From Heliopora coerulea (taxonomy: Eukaryota; Cnidaria; Anthozoa; Scleralcyonacea; Helioporidae), in assembly GCA_030142905.1 (NCBI GenBank), contig JASJOG010000029.1:1431001-1495000 (forward strand): DNA of 64,000 bases. Reading direction: 5' to 3'. This document shows, piece by piece, positions 14,201 through 24,439 of the stretch. The notes under the pieces were generated by a model. The model had not been told where the DNA came from and did no database searches. It saw only the letters and a program-made list of their open reading frames with translations. Both the position numbers and the translations under genes were made by a program. The stretch's first letter is position 1. Every line of letters starts with the position of its first letter.

Positions 14201-17200
14201 TACACCCGACATGTAATCCTTCTCTGTTATGGTCAAGGTGAAGGCGCGTGCTTTCAACCGATAAGAATAGAGATAATGCGTTCAGTTTACAAAAAGTTAC
14301 GGTTATGGTTTACTATTATAAATATTTCTCTTTATTTTGCTGTTATGTTGTGTTGAGTTGTGCGTAGTTGTGATTTGTGTTATCAAATGTATTTTGTGCT
14401 GTGCTGCTCTATTGTGTTATCTCGAGTTTTGTGGCATATTGTCTGTTGTGTTTTATAGTGTTCTATGCTGTATTTTATTGCATGACTTTGTGTTGTACGT
14501 TGTGTAAATAACGTGTACAACATGAACGGCGCTGTTGTATTGAATATACAATCACGAGCCAAAGGTGAATGGTTGTATATTCAATACAACACGGACGCAA
14601 TTGTTGTAAACAACCTATGAACCGAAAACATGGAAACATTCGTGTTCTTGGAAAATGGTGAAGATTCCAATGATTCTAGTACATCGATTTTAGTAAACTA
14701 CTGATTAAACTTTAAATTCTTTTATTTTTTCCTCGTGAATTATTAATGAGTTTTATAATGTGTTGAGTTGTATTGTTTGTCTTTGTTTTATTATGTTGTT
14801 ATGCCACATCATCTTAACTTCTCTTAGGGTCATGACACTACGGCTGCATCATTGTTGTGGACCCTGCATCTAGTGGGAAAAAATCCAGACGTACAATCAA
14901 GACTGCAAAAGGAAGTGGATAATTTTTATGGTAAGACTTTCGTTTCACAATGCTCTCGTTCTGTTCCTAGTTCGTTCGTTCGTTCATTCATTCATTCATT
15001 CATTCATTCATTCATTCATTCATTCATTCATTCATTCATTCATTCATTCATCTAGTAGTCCCATTTTACATTCATAGCTTATCTTATACCCCTGATTCGA
15101 GTTTTTTATTGGATAATTGTAGTTTTTTGATTTGACTCAAACCTTTTGTACATTTTGTGACGTTTTTGTTTTCAAATATTGCATTAAAAGAGCGCTGTCA
15201 CGATGTGCGCATGTGCCAACATTGCATTAAATATGTAACGTATAACTCAGCACATGCTTTGAGGTGCACCCCTATTCAGCCATGGATTGTGCTTCTGCGC
15301 ATCATTTACAGATATTTCCTAACGGATAGATGATTTCGTGAAAATTCTACAATACTAGTTATACTTGAACATTGTTTTGGCAATGATTTTTTCTACATCA
15401 GTCTTTAACTCTTAGTTGATCTCGATAGAAAAGTAAATACGTGAGATTAACTTGTTCAGGTTTTCTGCATGCATGTTCAAGTCATGATAGTGGTTCATTG
15501 AAACTTTTTAAATCAATTATTTCCCCCACATTTTCATTTTAGACTCTGCTGATGATGTTATATCAGGCGAAGATCTCAAGAATTTGAATTACTTGGAATG
15601 TGTTCTCAAGGTACAGTGGTTGATCAGTACTTTTTGAAAGGCCATGCACAGTTTGTCCATAAATTATTAGATTCCTGACCGGTTCATGCCGAATAGACAA
15701 TCAGTATAGGCGACACCAAGACCATAGTTCCACGGGCATATACAGATTCTCGCGTCTATGAAATGGTGTTTTTTACGTTAGGTGCACCTCTCAGTGAAAT
15801 TTAAATTATGTATTTTATTAGTGTATACCACAATGCATTAGCGCATTTTTTAAAACTTTGTGTTTTGTAAAAGACTTCTAGGTTGGGCTCAAAATTCTAA
15901 TATAACAAAATAGAATAAATGCTGTTATAGAGATGCAAGCATTACAAATTTTCGTGGGGATCCGTACCTCCATACCCCCCAACAAAACGTACGTGACTTG
16001 TACGTACAACGCTCCATTTACCCCTCTTCTCGAAAATTACTGTTATTCCTGGAGCTTAGCGTCGGTCTTGATGTGTTAGATGATCCATAAATGTTCGTGA
16101 TGTGTCTCAGAGTGTTCTCTGAGGTCAAAGCTGCACAATTGGCTATATTTTCGATACTTTATTGGCGAGACCACAGTTAAACGGGCGCAAGATCTCATTG
16201 CGTTATCTTCAAATTCTATTGCATGGAACTTGGTGTTATGCTGTCAACTGATTCAACTCTCACAGAAGATTACAAATACTGAGACTGAAAAAACTGTTGC
16301 ACGATTATCTCCACACCTTTATGGTTTTGGTATGTTCTACGAGTATTCCTTGCTTAGAATATACGAAGAGGCACAATTCTACCTCGATAACATGCAATTT
16401 CGTATTTAATATTTGCACTTTGGGACACATGATCACATGAAATCACACGCGTGAATCATGCAGAATTTTCTGTAATTGTGTTTCCTTTATTGGTTTTCTT
16501 TTTTTTTTTTGTTTTTTCGTTTCATTTTCAATATTCAACAGGAAAGTTTACGATTATTTCCATCTGTCCCGATGCTTGGGCGAGAAATTACTGAAGATTA
16601 TAATTTTGGTAAGCTGGAAAACATAATTCAAACAAAGAAAAATGACAAATTTATTTATTTTTGCTACTTTTTTCACTTACTGGGAATTTCTGAAATGTCA
16701 CGGTTACCGCTTCTTAACTGTTTGTTTTCAAGGATATTTTGTTTTGGGCGAATTGGCGAATGGCTTTGTTTCTTTGCAACATATACCTTTCTTAATGTAC
16801 AAGGAAACAATCATTTTCATATTTTTACCAAAGGAGAAAACATGTCCAAAAAGTCTCGGCGCTAGAACGAGATTTGAGAGCAAGAAAATAAAATCACGGA
16901 CCAGTTGTCGAGCTTTGTTTAAAAAATATTTATAAATTGTTTTAAAAAACGTCCACCAGTTCAAAGCTCCACCAAAAACCACAACCAGAAGCTTAAAATT
17001 AGATAAATTTTCTTTACGAATAACATTTTCATAAAAAAGTTTTCCTTAATCTGATTTTCAGACCATATATTATTAGTTATACATCTTAAGCCAAGGCTGC
17101 TCGTCCGGCTTCATTTTTTTGCTTTGCTAAAATCATCTTTTTATGGATACTTTTTGTAACTGAAAGTACTGAATGCCGATTGTCCAGTTATTTGTCAGTT

Positions 17201-18590
17201 GTTCAGTTTCTGTTAGAAACTTAGAAAGTTTTCGAATGTGGAATTTTAAGAGCATGCCCAATCATTGACATATTATTCTTGTTTCATAACTCAGGACCTT
17301 ACAAAGTACCCAAAGGTTGTTCAACTGTTATTGCTACCAGAGGATTGCATCGCAACCCTGATGTATGGAAAGATCCAGATACATTTAATCCTGAGCGGTT
17401 TCGGTTAGGCGATTCCAAGGGAAGACATCCGTTTGCATACGTACCTTTTTCAGCTGGACCAAGAAATTGTATTGGTGAGTAACAGCAAAAACCATTCCTG
17501 TTTTAAGAGGTTCTCCTTTAATGTTTTTGAAACTTTTAAGCTTTTATAGTTCGACGTTCAAATTTTTCGGCTTCCATCCTACCAAATTGTGGACAGCTGG
17601 GAATTCAAGGTGTCTGGAACAGCTATGGCATTATCAGTGCAGCTGTAGAGAAAAAAAATCTGTTCATAAGAAAGTATCATATCTCGAGTATTGCCTAGTT
17701 TTCTGTAGTGTTTTAGGGTAAGGAATGTGGTTTTAAGAGCTTTAAGGACTAGGTGTTAAATCTTAAACACAAGTAAAAACAAGAAAAACTTAAGATCTAA
17801 GGACATATTTATGCTTTAAGATTTAACACTTAAATTTTAATTTTTTAAGGCTTAAAGCTTAAGTGCAAAGTCACGAAGTTAAGGTTTATTCTTAGTGAGG
17901 ACTTTGTCGCACAGTATTTTATACATTTCCGACGCAAAAGCTTAAGGGCCAACACTTCCATTTTTCTTTTTTTTTATAATTGTACCAAATGATTTGCGTG
18001 TGCGCAAAACGCATTTTACTTTTTATCCATGGTACTCAGGAAGGAAGTGCGAACGTCACTGATTTAGCACTTAACACTTCTCATCTTTAAAGCTCAAATC
18101 TTTAATTATTAAATTTCCAACAAGTGAGGATCAGGCTTAATAAACATTGACTATTACAACATTCTAATTCCTCACTTTACTCTTGAGAAATAAAGAAAAT
18201 AAAATGTACATACGTTACCGTTAATTTGCCTTCCTCATTCAATGTTATTCTGTCTTCACCTACCTGCGCGTTAATTGTGCCGCTGCTTCCATTTTTTTTT
18301 TTTTTTGTGTTTCCGCTAAATATCCCCTCTGAATTTATTACTTGTGAAATTGTTTCTTCTTTATCATTTAGCCGTTATGGATTTCAGAGTGATAATTTGT
18401 GTAAGGAATACTTTCGCTATCAATTACAGGTCAAAAATTTGCCTTAATGGAAGAGAAGATCGTCCTAGCTTCAATCTTGCGTAATTTCAACGTACATTCA
18501 ATTCAGACAACAGCAGACATCAAACGAACTGGGGAACTGATTTTACGATCCATTGAAGGTATTTGGGTGAAACTGGAGTTACGACGCTAA
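2103..18590 (+). CDS. CYP4V2: Cytochrome P450, CYP4V-like, partial (N-terminus outside window)
   Basis: Heme-thiolate monooxygenase of the CYP4 clan, an ER-membrane enzyme; CYP4V members are omega-hydroxylases of fatty acids. Exons: 2103-2223, 5313-5382, 9823-9892, 12153-12279, 13933-14118, 14828-14930, 15543-15610, 16542-16608, 17295-17474, 18430-18590. Every junction is AG/GT and all phases agree, giving about 383 residues and a TAA stop. Visible landmarks, in order: C-helix WxxxR in KWKSRRK, the ETSMG...[14 protein letters not shown] block, I-helix FEGHDTTA, K-helix ESLR, FNPERF, heme loop [10 protein letters not shown], then QKFALMEEK. Human CYP4V2 is about 525 residues, so roughly 130 N-terminal residues with the membrane anchor are missing; no matching exon was found in 1-2102. 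No disabling change was seen. The CYP4V assignment rests on remembered family blocks; another CYP4 subfamily is possible. Confidence 0.93.
2224..5312. other. P450 intron with short dispersed repeats
   Basis: No coding exon was found. It contains two copies of a dispersed repeat with core CTGGCTAAYGCC (about 2330-2375 and 4860-4965) that recurs at 40540-40560, 61040-61110 and 63680-63750. Confidence 0.5.
4860..4965 (+). repeat. Dispersed CTGGCTAAYGCC repeat
   Basis: TATTTTACTCTGGCTAATGC is followed by an ATTTTACTCGTCAAGGGGAG block and GACAGGAAATGAT. The same order is seen at 61050-61115 and, diverged, at 63683-63740. Probably a MITE or SINE fragment family. Confidence 0.6.
5313..5382 (+). CDS. 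CYP4V2: CYP4V-like exon b
   Basis: A 70-bp exon between TATGTTTTAG and GTATGA. It encodes [16 protein letters not shown], matching the F/D..YITLCALDIIC block of CYP4V. It ends one base into the Glu codon of ETSMG in the next exon. Confidence 0.88.
5927..6588 (-). pseudogene. Penelope-like GIY-YIG endonuclease region (broken)
   Basis: Two overlapping minus-strand frames. 6588-6352 carries [10 protein letters not shown] and the region after the RT. 6322-5927 carries a degenerate GIY-YIG nuclease with FFTRIKGH and [21 protein letters not shown] frameshift near 6330-6350 separates them. The family uses this nuclease for target-primed insertion. Confidence 0.82.
6603..6948 (+). pseudogene. Penelope-like reverse transcriptase fragment (broken)
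   Basis: About 115 codons of the palm region of a Penelope-type RT: YVDD catalytic box, [36 protein letters not shown]. It ends at KLMSWD, where a deletion joins it out of frame to the 3' end. Confidence 0.85.
7135..8057. mobile_element. hAT-like non-autonomous element
   Basis: Terminal inverted repeats TAGTGATTGACCGATCAT and its complement ending ...GATCGGTCAATCATTA. Subterminal ATCGGAATCGGA repeats occur at both ends (7150-7250 and 7972-8035). The flanks TAACTCAA (7127-7134) and TAGCTCAA (8058-8065) match at 7 of 8 positions, the hAT duplication length. The interior contains an A tract at 7739-7759 and no recognised transposase. Confidence 0.8.
8095..8475. mobile_element. Foldback element with long inverted arms
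   Basis: The left arm (about 8098-8275: TGCTGTTCATTACCAGAAAA, CATTAACGCC, AACCATTTGCAT, CATTAACACCATTCTACT) is mirrored by the right arm (about 8340-8470) in reverse complement. The loop is about 65 bp and non-coding. Confidence 0.75.
8476..9822. other. P450 intron remainder, nothing recognised
   Basis: AT-rich; its short open frames show no family resemblance and no splice-consistent exon. Confidence 0.5.
9823..9892 (+). CDS. CYP4V2: CYP4V-like exon c
   Basis: A 70-bp exon after GATTTTCTAG, ending before GTAAAATA. It encodes [20 protein letters not shown], matching the ETAMG..AQ..DSEYV.AV block of CYP4V. Confidence 0.88.
10170..11690 (+). mobile_element. 5'-truncated CR1/L2-like LINE
   Basis: Begins at a 12-bp repeat (AGAGTCAGTTTA x3, 10173-10210) and runs through an RT domain: [46 protein letters not shown] (catalytic YADD), then the thumb and C-terminal region ending ...YKHFLTF at 11556. 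Inactivated by an in-frame TAG at 10385-10387 and a one-base loss in an A run near 10822 that shifts YADD-downstream coding into the next frame. The 3' tail has AATAAAGCTTCTTATCTTATCT. Inserted in the P450 intron in the same orientation as the gene. Confidence 0.92.
11691..12152. other. P450 intron, nothing recognised
   Basis: TTG/TTA-rich sequence with a long pyrimidine tract (about 12117-12131) ahead of the acceptor at 12151-12152. Confidence 0.5.
12153..12279 (+). CDS. CYP4V2: CYP4V-like exon d
   Basis: A 127-bp exon ending AACAAG|GTAACG. It encodes [20 protein letters not shown] and then a segment ending LHGFTNK, matching the PWLWLD...ILHTFTN region of the family. Confidence 0.9.
12925..13320. 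repeat. GGTATGGT-type minisatellite
   Basis: Irregular array of GTGTGGCATGGTATGGTA-like units (period about 30 bp, degrading into shorter units rightward). Stop-free frames on both strands are low-complexity artefacts. Confidence 0.9.
13660..13865. repeat. ATGTCA/CACGTCA-rich simple repeat
   Basis: Overlapping pentamer-like units (TGTCA, CGTCA) lie just upstream of P450 exon e. Confidence 0.7.
13933..14118 (+). CDS. CYP4V2: CYP4V-like exon e (start of I helix)
   Basis: A 62-codon exon in phase 0 at both ends. It contains the polar linker, then [13 protein letters not shown] and the I-helix approach [10 protein letters not shown]. Confidence 0.92.
14532..14589. repeat. Perfect-arm hairpin
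   Basis: GTTGTATTGAATATACAA and its exact complement TTGTATATTCAATACAAC are separated by about 21 bases, inside a TG-rich intron. Probably a minimal foldback element. Confidence 0.7.
14828..14930 (+). CDS. CYP4V2: CYP4V-like exon f (oxygen-activation I helix)
   Basis: Opens with [11 protein letters not shown], the I-helix oxygen-binding motif with its Asp-Thr pair, and continues into [18 protein letters not shown]. The downstream intron carries a TTCA microsatellite. Confidence 0.93.
14978..15052. repeat. (TTCA)n microsatellite
   Basis: About 18 uninterrupted TTCA units in the P450 intron after exon f. Confidence 0.97.
15543..15610 (+). CDS. CYP4V2: CYP4V-like exon g
   Basis: A 68-bp exon encoding [19 protein letters not shown], the J'-helix segment just before the K helix. 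Donor is AAG|GTACAG. Confidence 0.9.
16542..16608 (+). CDS. CYP4V2: CYP4V-like exon h (ExxR)
   Basis: A 67-bp exon encoding [20 protein letters not shown]. It supplies the invariant ExxR (ESLR) and the start of the beta-1 region. Confidence 0.92.
17295..17474 (+). CDS. CYP4V2: CYP4V-like exon i (PERF and heme-binding loop)
   Basis: A 180-bp exon with [18 protein letters not shown] and the heme loop [11 protein letters not shown], whose Cys is the axial thiolate ligand. Donor ATTG|GTGAGT splits the Gly after Ile. Confidence 0.95.
18430..18590 (+). CDS. CYP4V2: CYP4V-like terminal exon
   Basis: A 161-bp exon beginning in the L helix ([19 protein letters not shown]) and ending with WVKLELRR and a TAA stop. 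That is the usual family length after the heme cysteine. Confidence 0.93.
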
Positions 18591-20440
18591 TAGTGCAGCC
18601 TTAAAAAACGCTGGTTGGTATCCACTGCAACGTTTTTCTACGTTCGTTTACGTGTGAAATCTCAATACGAGTATACGAGCGACTTTCACTATCCGGAGCA
18701 CTCTGTAAATGTACGTTCGCAGAAGAAAACGCAGCACTTGAAATCTGTCTTCAGATGGCTCCCTGACGTTATTTTTAATTGGGGTTAACTAACTAAATAA
18801 CAACACATATAATTTTCAAAATTTTTTACGAAACTGATTTTTTAAAAAAGAAGAAATTCTAGTAAGTTTAATGCCAAAAAAAATCCCTTATGATGACCTC
18901 CCTCGATTCTGATAGGCTAATAGCAGTGCAATTTCCAAGTAACAATGCCCAAAAAAGGTAGTGCAGCAATTTGAACTGAATTACCTTCCTTTGCCACTGT
19001 ATTACTTTTTCCACGAATATTGTGAATCAGTAATAGCATGATTTCTCGTGGATTTTGGAAAAACACATGATCTACTCTGCTAATCATGATCTACTACACA
19101 TAATCGGGTAGTCAACAGGAGACCAGAACAAGGATTCGGTCTCTAATTCACAGACCGTCTTAATCTAGGTTTAGATGGATTGCGAAGTAGGCTATCGTCC
19201 TTCGGACTCGTGTAATTTAGATAGTTTTTGAAAACTCACTCGAGCGTGTTTTTTCCAAATTGCACTCGACACCATATTATCTATACTTATATTTAATCAT
19301 CTCTTTATATTTAATCATCTTCAGTGAGAAATCAATTGAAAGGCTACAGGGTGTAAATAAGTTTTCATCATTAATTTAACTTTCCATTAACTAATTAATA
19401 GCCAATTTATTGATTTATTATTATATTACTTTGTTTTTATTGTTTGTCGGTTATTAAATAATTTTTTTGCAGTAAACGACACTAACTTGAGTTTGTTTGA
19501 TTTTTTTATAAAAACAGGTGGTGTAATAAATTGTGACCTGTTATCCTGTACTATTTTCATTCGGGGGTGGGTGTGGGTTGTTCACCCAGTCCAAGAGGTC
19601 AATGGTGACGTGAGATCAGCAGCCGAGGAGAGACTGAGCACTGTGGTCACAAACCCCCAGGATATCATTTATTAACATATCCCTCGCAGGTGGATAGTGT
19701 TTTCTGCGCGATCTGATTGGTTCCTCTATCGGAATATCCTGCACTAATCATCCGAGCAAAACAAGATGGCATCCGGTTTTGCTTGATATCATACCATATC
19801 TTAATAACAGAAAAAGTGGCATTTGGTAAAACCTTGGATATAATTCGAAAATGCATGAAGTATCCATTCATGTCTCATGAGCTTAAAACCCAGTATGCTG
19901 TCATGGTCACTATAAATTAGTTTAATATGTCAGTTATCGCGATAGTTGTAGTTCAGCTTCCCAGTAGCGATACCTGGAACTGAAGATTGCTGACAAAACA
20001 ATTTCTGAAAATTTGGAAAATTTAAGTTTGCTGGGTGTTCATATAACAGGCTTTGAAGACTCAACGTGACTGACTGTCAGACTGCCTTTCTTGCTAGTGT
20101 TACTTAATGCTTATTTCTGTGGCTAGTTTCGTATATGCTCGTTTGTTATCTGAAGAATAAAAACTTCTATTTTAAAATTTCTCGTAAGAGCGTTCGTAAT
20201 TTGGTATCTTCCCTACATTTAGGCCACAGTCTTTGGGCCTCTTCGTAGCAACACTGTCGATACGATGCAAAAGTATTGCCTGCGAATGCCTGGTTTGTGG
20301 CTTGTTTTAGGTGGCATACCATCTGAATCAGCGCATCCCATGCATAATGACATATCGCGCGTAGCCTGAATTATAAGAAAGGCTGAATAGGGTGTAAGTT
20401 GCGGCAATAAGCTGATTTATACTGTAGCGAACGTAGTCTT
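18591..20440. other. Intergenic region 3' of the P450 gene
   Basis: AT-rich sequence without recognised coding exons or element termini. Confidence 0.5.
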
Positions 20441-21645
20441 CAGGGACCGCGGAGCACTTTTATTTTGGGGGGGGCTGACGTCATGGGTGTATTCTTCCAC
20501 CCACATATTTGAATCTTGAAATGGTTATGTGCCAAATCTAGTCATATTTTTTGAGACAAAACTGTGACGTGTATTATATTTTCGCTCTTTATCAATGAAT
20601 GAAACTATAACGATCGATGACAAGTAAAATACGAATGTTTTCTCTGCAATTACATATCGTACTAGAAATACGTGTACGCAACAAACCCTCGCCCACCCTT
20701 CCAATACATCTCCCGAGAATCCAAGTAACATTGAAAATTTTTCAAAATTGTCAAAAAGACAAATCGTTCTTACTACAACTGGAAGAGGTAATGCAATAAA
20801 GAAAACACAATATTTGGCCACAAATATTGACAACCCAAACTGGAAATTATTTTACATTTAAACTGCTTGTCGTCATATTTACGTTTAAAATTTCTATTCT
20901 GTTTTATTAAAACAAAACGTTTGCTGAGAATAACCTTTAACGGTTTAATAAATGGTAAGAGATCCGTTCTGACAATTTTACTGCTTATCAATGGATGTTC
21001 ATAGCAAGACCCTGTATTAATTGCGATCTTGAAATATTTCAAGTCGTTTTCCAATGAAACTTTTCACTCGTTTTGCTTTAAAGAAAGAGTTTTTATTAGA
21101 TAGCCGGGCTTTCTGTCTTAAAATTGGATCATTCTCAAAGGTTAGCGGTCGGATATCAGCATCACGGACAGCCCATGAGTGAAAATTTTTTTCATATTTT
21201 TTGTCTTAAAAAACTGATAAATTATATATTATCTCAAAGTTGGCTGAAAATGTCTATTAGAAGTGCTATGAAGAAGATTTATGCTAAGTATTCATCCGGA
21301 GGTACAACAATTTGTTGACGAAAATGAAACGAATTACTTAATCTTCGCTTAACGAATTACTTAATCTTCGTTTCAAATACTTCTGAGTTACTCGACATCT
21401 GAGAAGAGCGAAACTTGGCAATAGACTGTAGGACCTGCTTGCATTTTTGTCAATATAAGTTTGAACATCAGAAGCAATTTACCGTTGCTACGGTCTGGAT
21501 GCAAATAACAAAGCATTATTACGCAGCAAGTGAGAGTCAGACAAAAGCTTATTGACTTTAAATTAGCTACCAATGCAACCGATCAAATTTCCGGTCCGGA
21601 AAATATTGGGGGGGGCTACAGCCCCCCTAGCCTCCGCGGTCCCTG
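20441..21645. mobile_element. Non-autonomous inverted-repeat element with 5-bp TSD
   Basis: Terminal repeats CAGGGACCGCGGAGC and, at the right, CCTCCGCGGTCCCTG. G-rich tracts sit just inside both ends. GTCTT flanks both sides (20436-20440 and 21646-21650). No transposase recognised. A short relative with the same termini lies at 28029-28202. Confidence 0.7.
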
Positions 21646-21799
21646 GTCTTCCCAGTTAACAGGTATTTTTCGTCTTACGGATGTAGGGTACTACCTCAAT
21701 AAATACGCCCAAAGTCACTTGGACTAATACAACATTCTAAAAGTTGGCTGAAACAGTTTCTGGCTCTTGAATGAACTCTCTCACAGCTCAAGAAAACTA

Positions 21800-22606
21800 C
21801 AGTAGTCTCCCGATATCTCGATCTCTCAAGGGAAACGCAAAGACTATCGAGATAGCGGGACTTCGACATATCGGGGGATCCAAGAAATTTTTGATTTTCA
21901 ATGTTAAAATTAACAAAGACTAACTATAACAATTATTCTTGGTTTCAATTTAGTTTACGTTATTTAGATGGTACGAAGTCTGTGTTTCCTTTAAATTATT
22001 TTCAAACTAAACAATTTTTTTACAGAAAAAAATCAGAAGCGAGTTAGAACCCCTGGTCCTGTTCAAATACCCTACTGATTAAAATAGTCCGAAATGTCTT
22101 GCTGGCGTTTTGCCATGGCAAACCGTTTTTCCATAAAATTAGATACTTCTAATGCTCGTCGTCTGAGCCATTGCGCATCTTCTTCATTCTCCATGGGTGA
22201 TAGAGAAGGAATGCAAGTTCCCTGTACTCTGCGATTTTGTGGCAGTGCCAAGCTCATTGTAATTTTGAAAAGGGAAGTTATGGAATGACCTATGAATTGC
22301 TAAGATGCTAAGAATAAACGCTAAGATGCCAGTTGTAATAAAAAACTATTTAAAAAATTGTGATCTTACTGTCGTCGGTTCACTATTTGAAACAACCGTT
22401 TTCAACGCTGCATCGAGATAAAAAGGGTAAAATTAGGTCAAGGGAATCCAAAATTGATCGAGATAGCGGGGTTATCGAGATAAATGAGTTCGAGATAAAC
22501 CATAGTAAATTACTGATAAATAGTTAGGCAAATCCAGGGGAAACGAGTCTGATCGAGATAGCGGGAGTATCGAGATAAGCGATGTCGAGATATCAGGAGA
22601 CTACTG
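21800..22606 (-). mobile_element. Tigger/pogo-derived element
   Basis: CAGTAGTCTCCCGATATCTC at the left and its inverted counterpart ending GAGACTACTG at the right, flanked by TA dinucleotides, as in pogo/Tigger elements. Subterminal ATCGAGATAGCGGG repeats occur at both ends. The only coding trace is a minus-strand stretch (22257-22072) ending RQQDISDYFNQ, resembling the acidic C-terminal tail of Tigger transposases. An internally deleted copy. Confidence 0.82.
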
Positions 22607-24070
22607 TAGTTAACTCTCGGCTTACACTCACTCCGTCATATGTGCGTAGTCTAGTGTACTAGAACGTCCTAAAAACCTATACTTAGAAATACTGCGCGAT
22701 TAGTACTCTTCAATGGCTGTTTACAATCGCAATTTGTACTACGATATTTAGCCTCCTGACACATGCGATCGAGTGAATTGACTTGTGGATCATGGTTACT
22801 CGATTGCATGCTTCTGGATGAGAAAAATCGCAAGAAGAATAACTTGAATAAACAGCTCTTTACGCAAGTTTCTAAAGATATATGATTACACATCTACAGA
22901 ATTGGAAAGTATCCTGCAGTGTCACGCTTGACTCGGCATGAGGCTAGATCAAATTAAGTTGCGCAGTCATACAAAAACGGAACAAAACAATTTTCGTAAC
23001 GTAGGGACTGAACCGGAAAAGCAAACGTGACCAGTTCCAATATTCAGACTACTAAAGAATCACTCTATTCCTCTTTTATACTTTACGTATTTATATCTCT
23101 CATGAATTATATACTTTAACATTATTAGTTTTGTTTTGTAAAATGTCTTGGCTCCAGGATAATGCACGAGAAGAAGTTTTAACTTTTCATACATTGCAAA
23201 TGTGTTACAAATTTAACGTAAATTTAGTCTTTTTTTACCTTTGTCCAAGTTTGCAATAGTGTGTATTTATGAATTTTCATCATCTAGGCAATGAGTGTTT
23301 AGGTGCAATGGCAGACTATTCATTGAATTTACCACCGCTGCAAATGTATTAGATATTTCAAATTTTGCCGTAGTCACTAACCATGCAAATGTGTGGTAGT
23401 TTTAGAAATTTACATCATTTTTGCTTCCATCTTTAGTTGTGTGAAGATATTGATTTTCAGCCAGGTGAAAACATTTCCATCAAATTCGAGGGTTTTATAA
23501 TACCACTTTTTGTTTAAAAACAAAAATTCGCTATTATGCAGAAGTTTTAAATTTTTGGCATCAGTTTTAAGAAAAGTAATTGCCGATTTTTTAAATTTTC
23601 TGCAATATAATCCAGTTTTGATGTTGTTTCTCTACAATGTGTTATTTAAAAGGATATGAATTATTGCTAGAGTAAAGCCGATTCTAATACATGTCAGTTC
23701 TACAAGGACAGCAGTATAAGGAGGCGCAATTAGATATACACATATGAAGAACATTTCAATGTAAGAAGTTTAATTTTGGAAACGTTTAACTCAAACTTTA
23801 AGACTGTTTTCCACTAGGCAAATTTTATGGCGCGAAATTTGCTCTCGTTTGGAACTAATGAGAAACCTAGTCAATTTACACAAAGAAATGTCGATTCGCG
23901 CGATAAAATTCGCCAAGTGGAAAACAGCCTTTACAAGCAACTTTAAGTAATTCATACAAATTAGTCACATTGAAGAGTAATAAACACCAGTAAAAGTTTA
24001 CAAAAATATTCATAATACTGTGTGTAAATGTCTTGCAATGTTGTAAAATACGAAAACTAAAAGGTCTTAA
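22607..24070. other. Intergenic, with faint GCAAATTTG-type repeats
   Basis: No gene recognised. 23180-23410 holds several TGCAAATGTRTT/AAGTTTGCAATAG motifs that faintly resemble, inverted, the 101-bp satellite at 37238-39001. Confidence 0.4.
23803..23927. mobile_element. Short MITE (foldback)
   Basis: Arms CTGTTTTCCACTAGGCAAAT... and ...ATTCGCCAAGTGGAAAACAG, about 33 bp each and about 88% complementary, around a 58-base loop. Confidence 0.7.
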
Positions 24071-24439
24071 TTACATCTTTTTTATGGCCCACGACGGCAT
24101 ACCCTCGGGGGGGTTATCATCTATGGGATCTCCTTCTTGTCGGGGTAACACCATGGCTCTAGCTTTCTCGCTTTTTTTCCTCATTATTTTTCGGTCGAGG
24201 CTTTGAAGCACATTGGTGAATTCTTCCGACCTCCATGTAAATGGATGAGTCCTGATCACCTTTCTTGGCCTTTTCCCCTCATCATCTGATCCCATTGCTC
24301 GTTCTTCATCGCTATCAGTCTCGTACGAGCTGACTTCTGGCGACATCGCTTCAAATAACAGAGCAGACTTAATCTTTTTTCGGTGATGCTCGTTGAAAGC
24401 CGGTGATGTTTCCGTAATCTTCTTGCGGAGACGTAATTT
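24071..24439 (-). CDS. Terminal exon of the divergent 264-aa gene
   Basis: A 123-codon exon after the acceptor AAAATCTAG. Carries KLRLRKKITETSPAFNEHH, the acidic DSDEER segment, DRKIMRKKSEKARAMVLP and the stop. Confidence 0.85.
   Translation of the reverse strand, partial: KLRLRKKITETSPAFNEHHRKKIKSALLFEAMSPEVSSYETDSDEERAMGSDDEGKRPRKVIRTHPFTWRSEEFTNVLQSLDRKIMRKKSEKARAMVLPRQEGDPIDDNPPEGMPSWAIKKM

Larger units (their letters stand above)
15611..18429. other. P450 introns between exons g and the terminal exon
   Basis: Three introns (15611-16541, 16609-17294, 17475-18429) with no recognised element. Short open frames around 16476-16980 continue out of exon h or lie in other frames and look non-coding. 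Confidence 0.5.

Noticed and set aside
15000..15055. Possible CRISPR-like or structured array
   Set aside because: It is a plain TTCA microsatellite with no spacers. No CRISPR array is present anywhere in this eukaryotic window.
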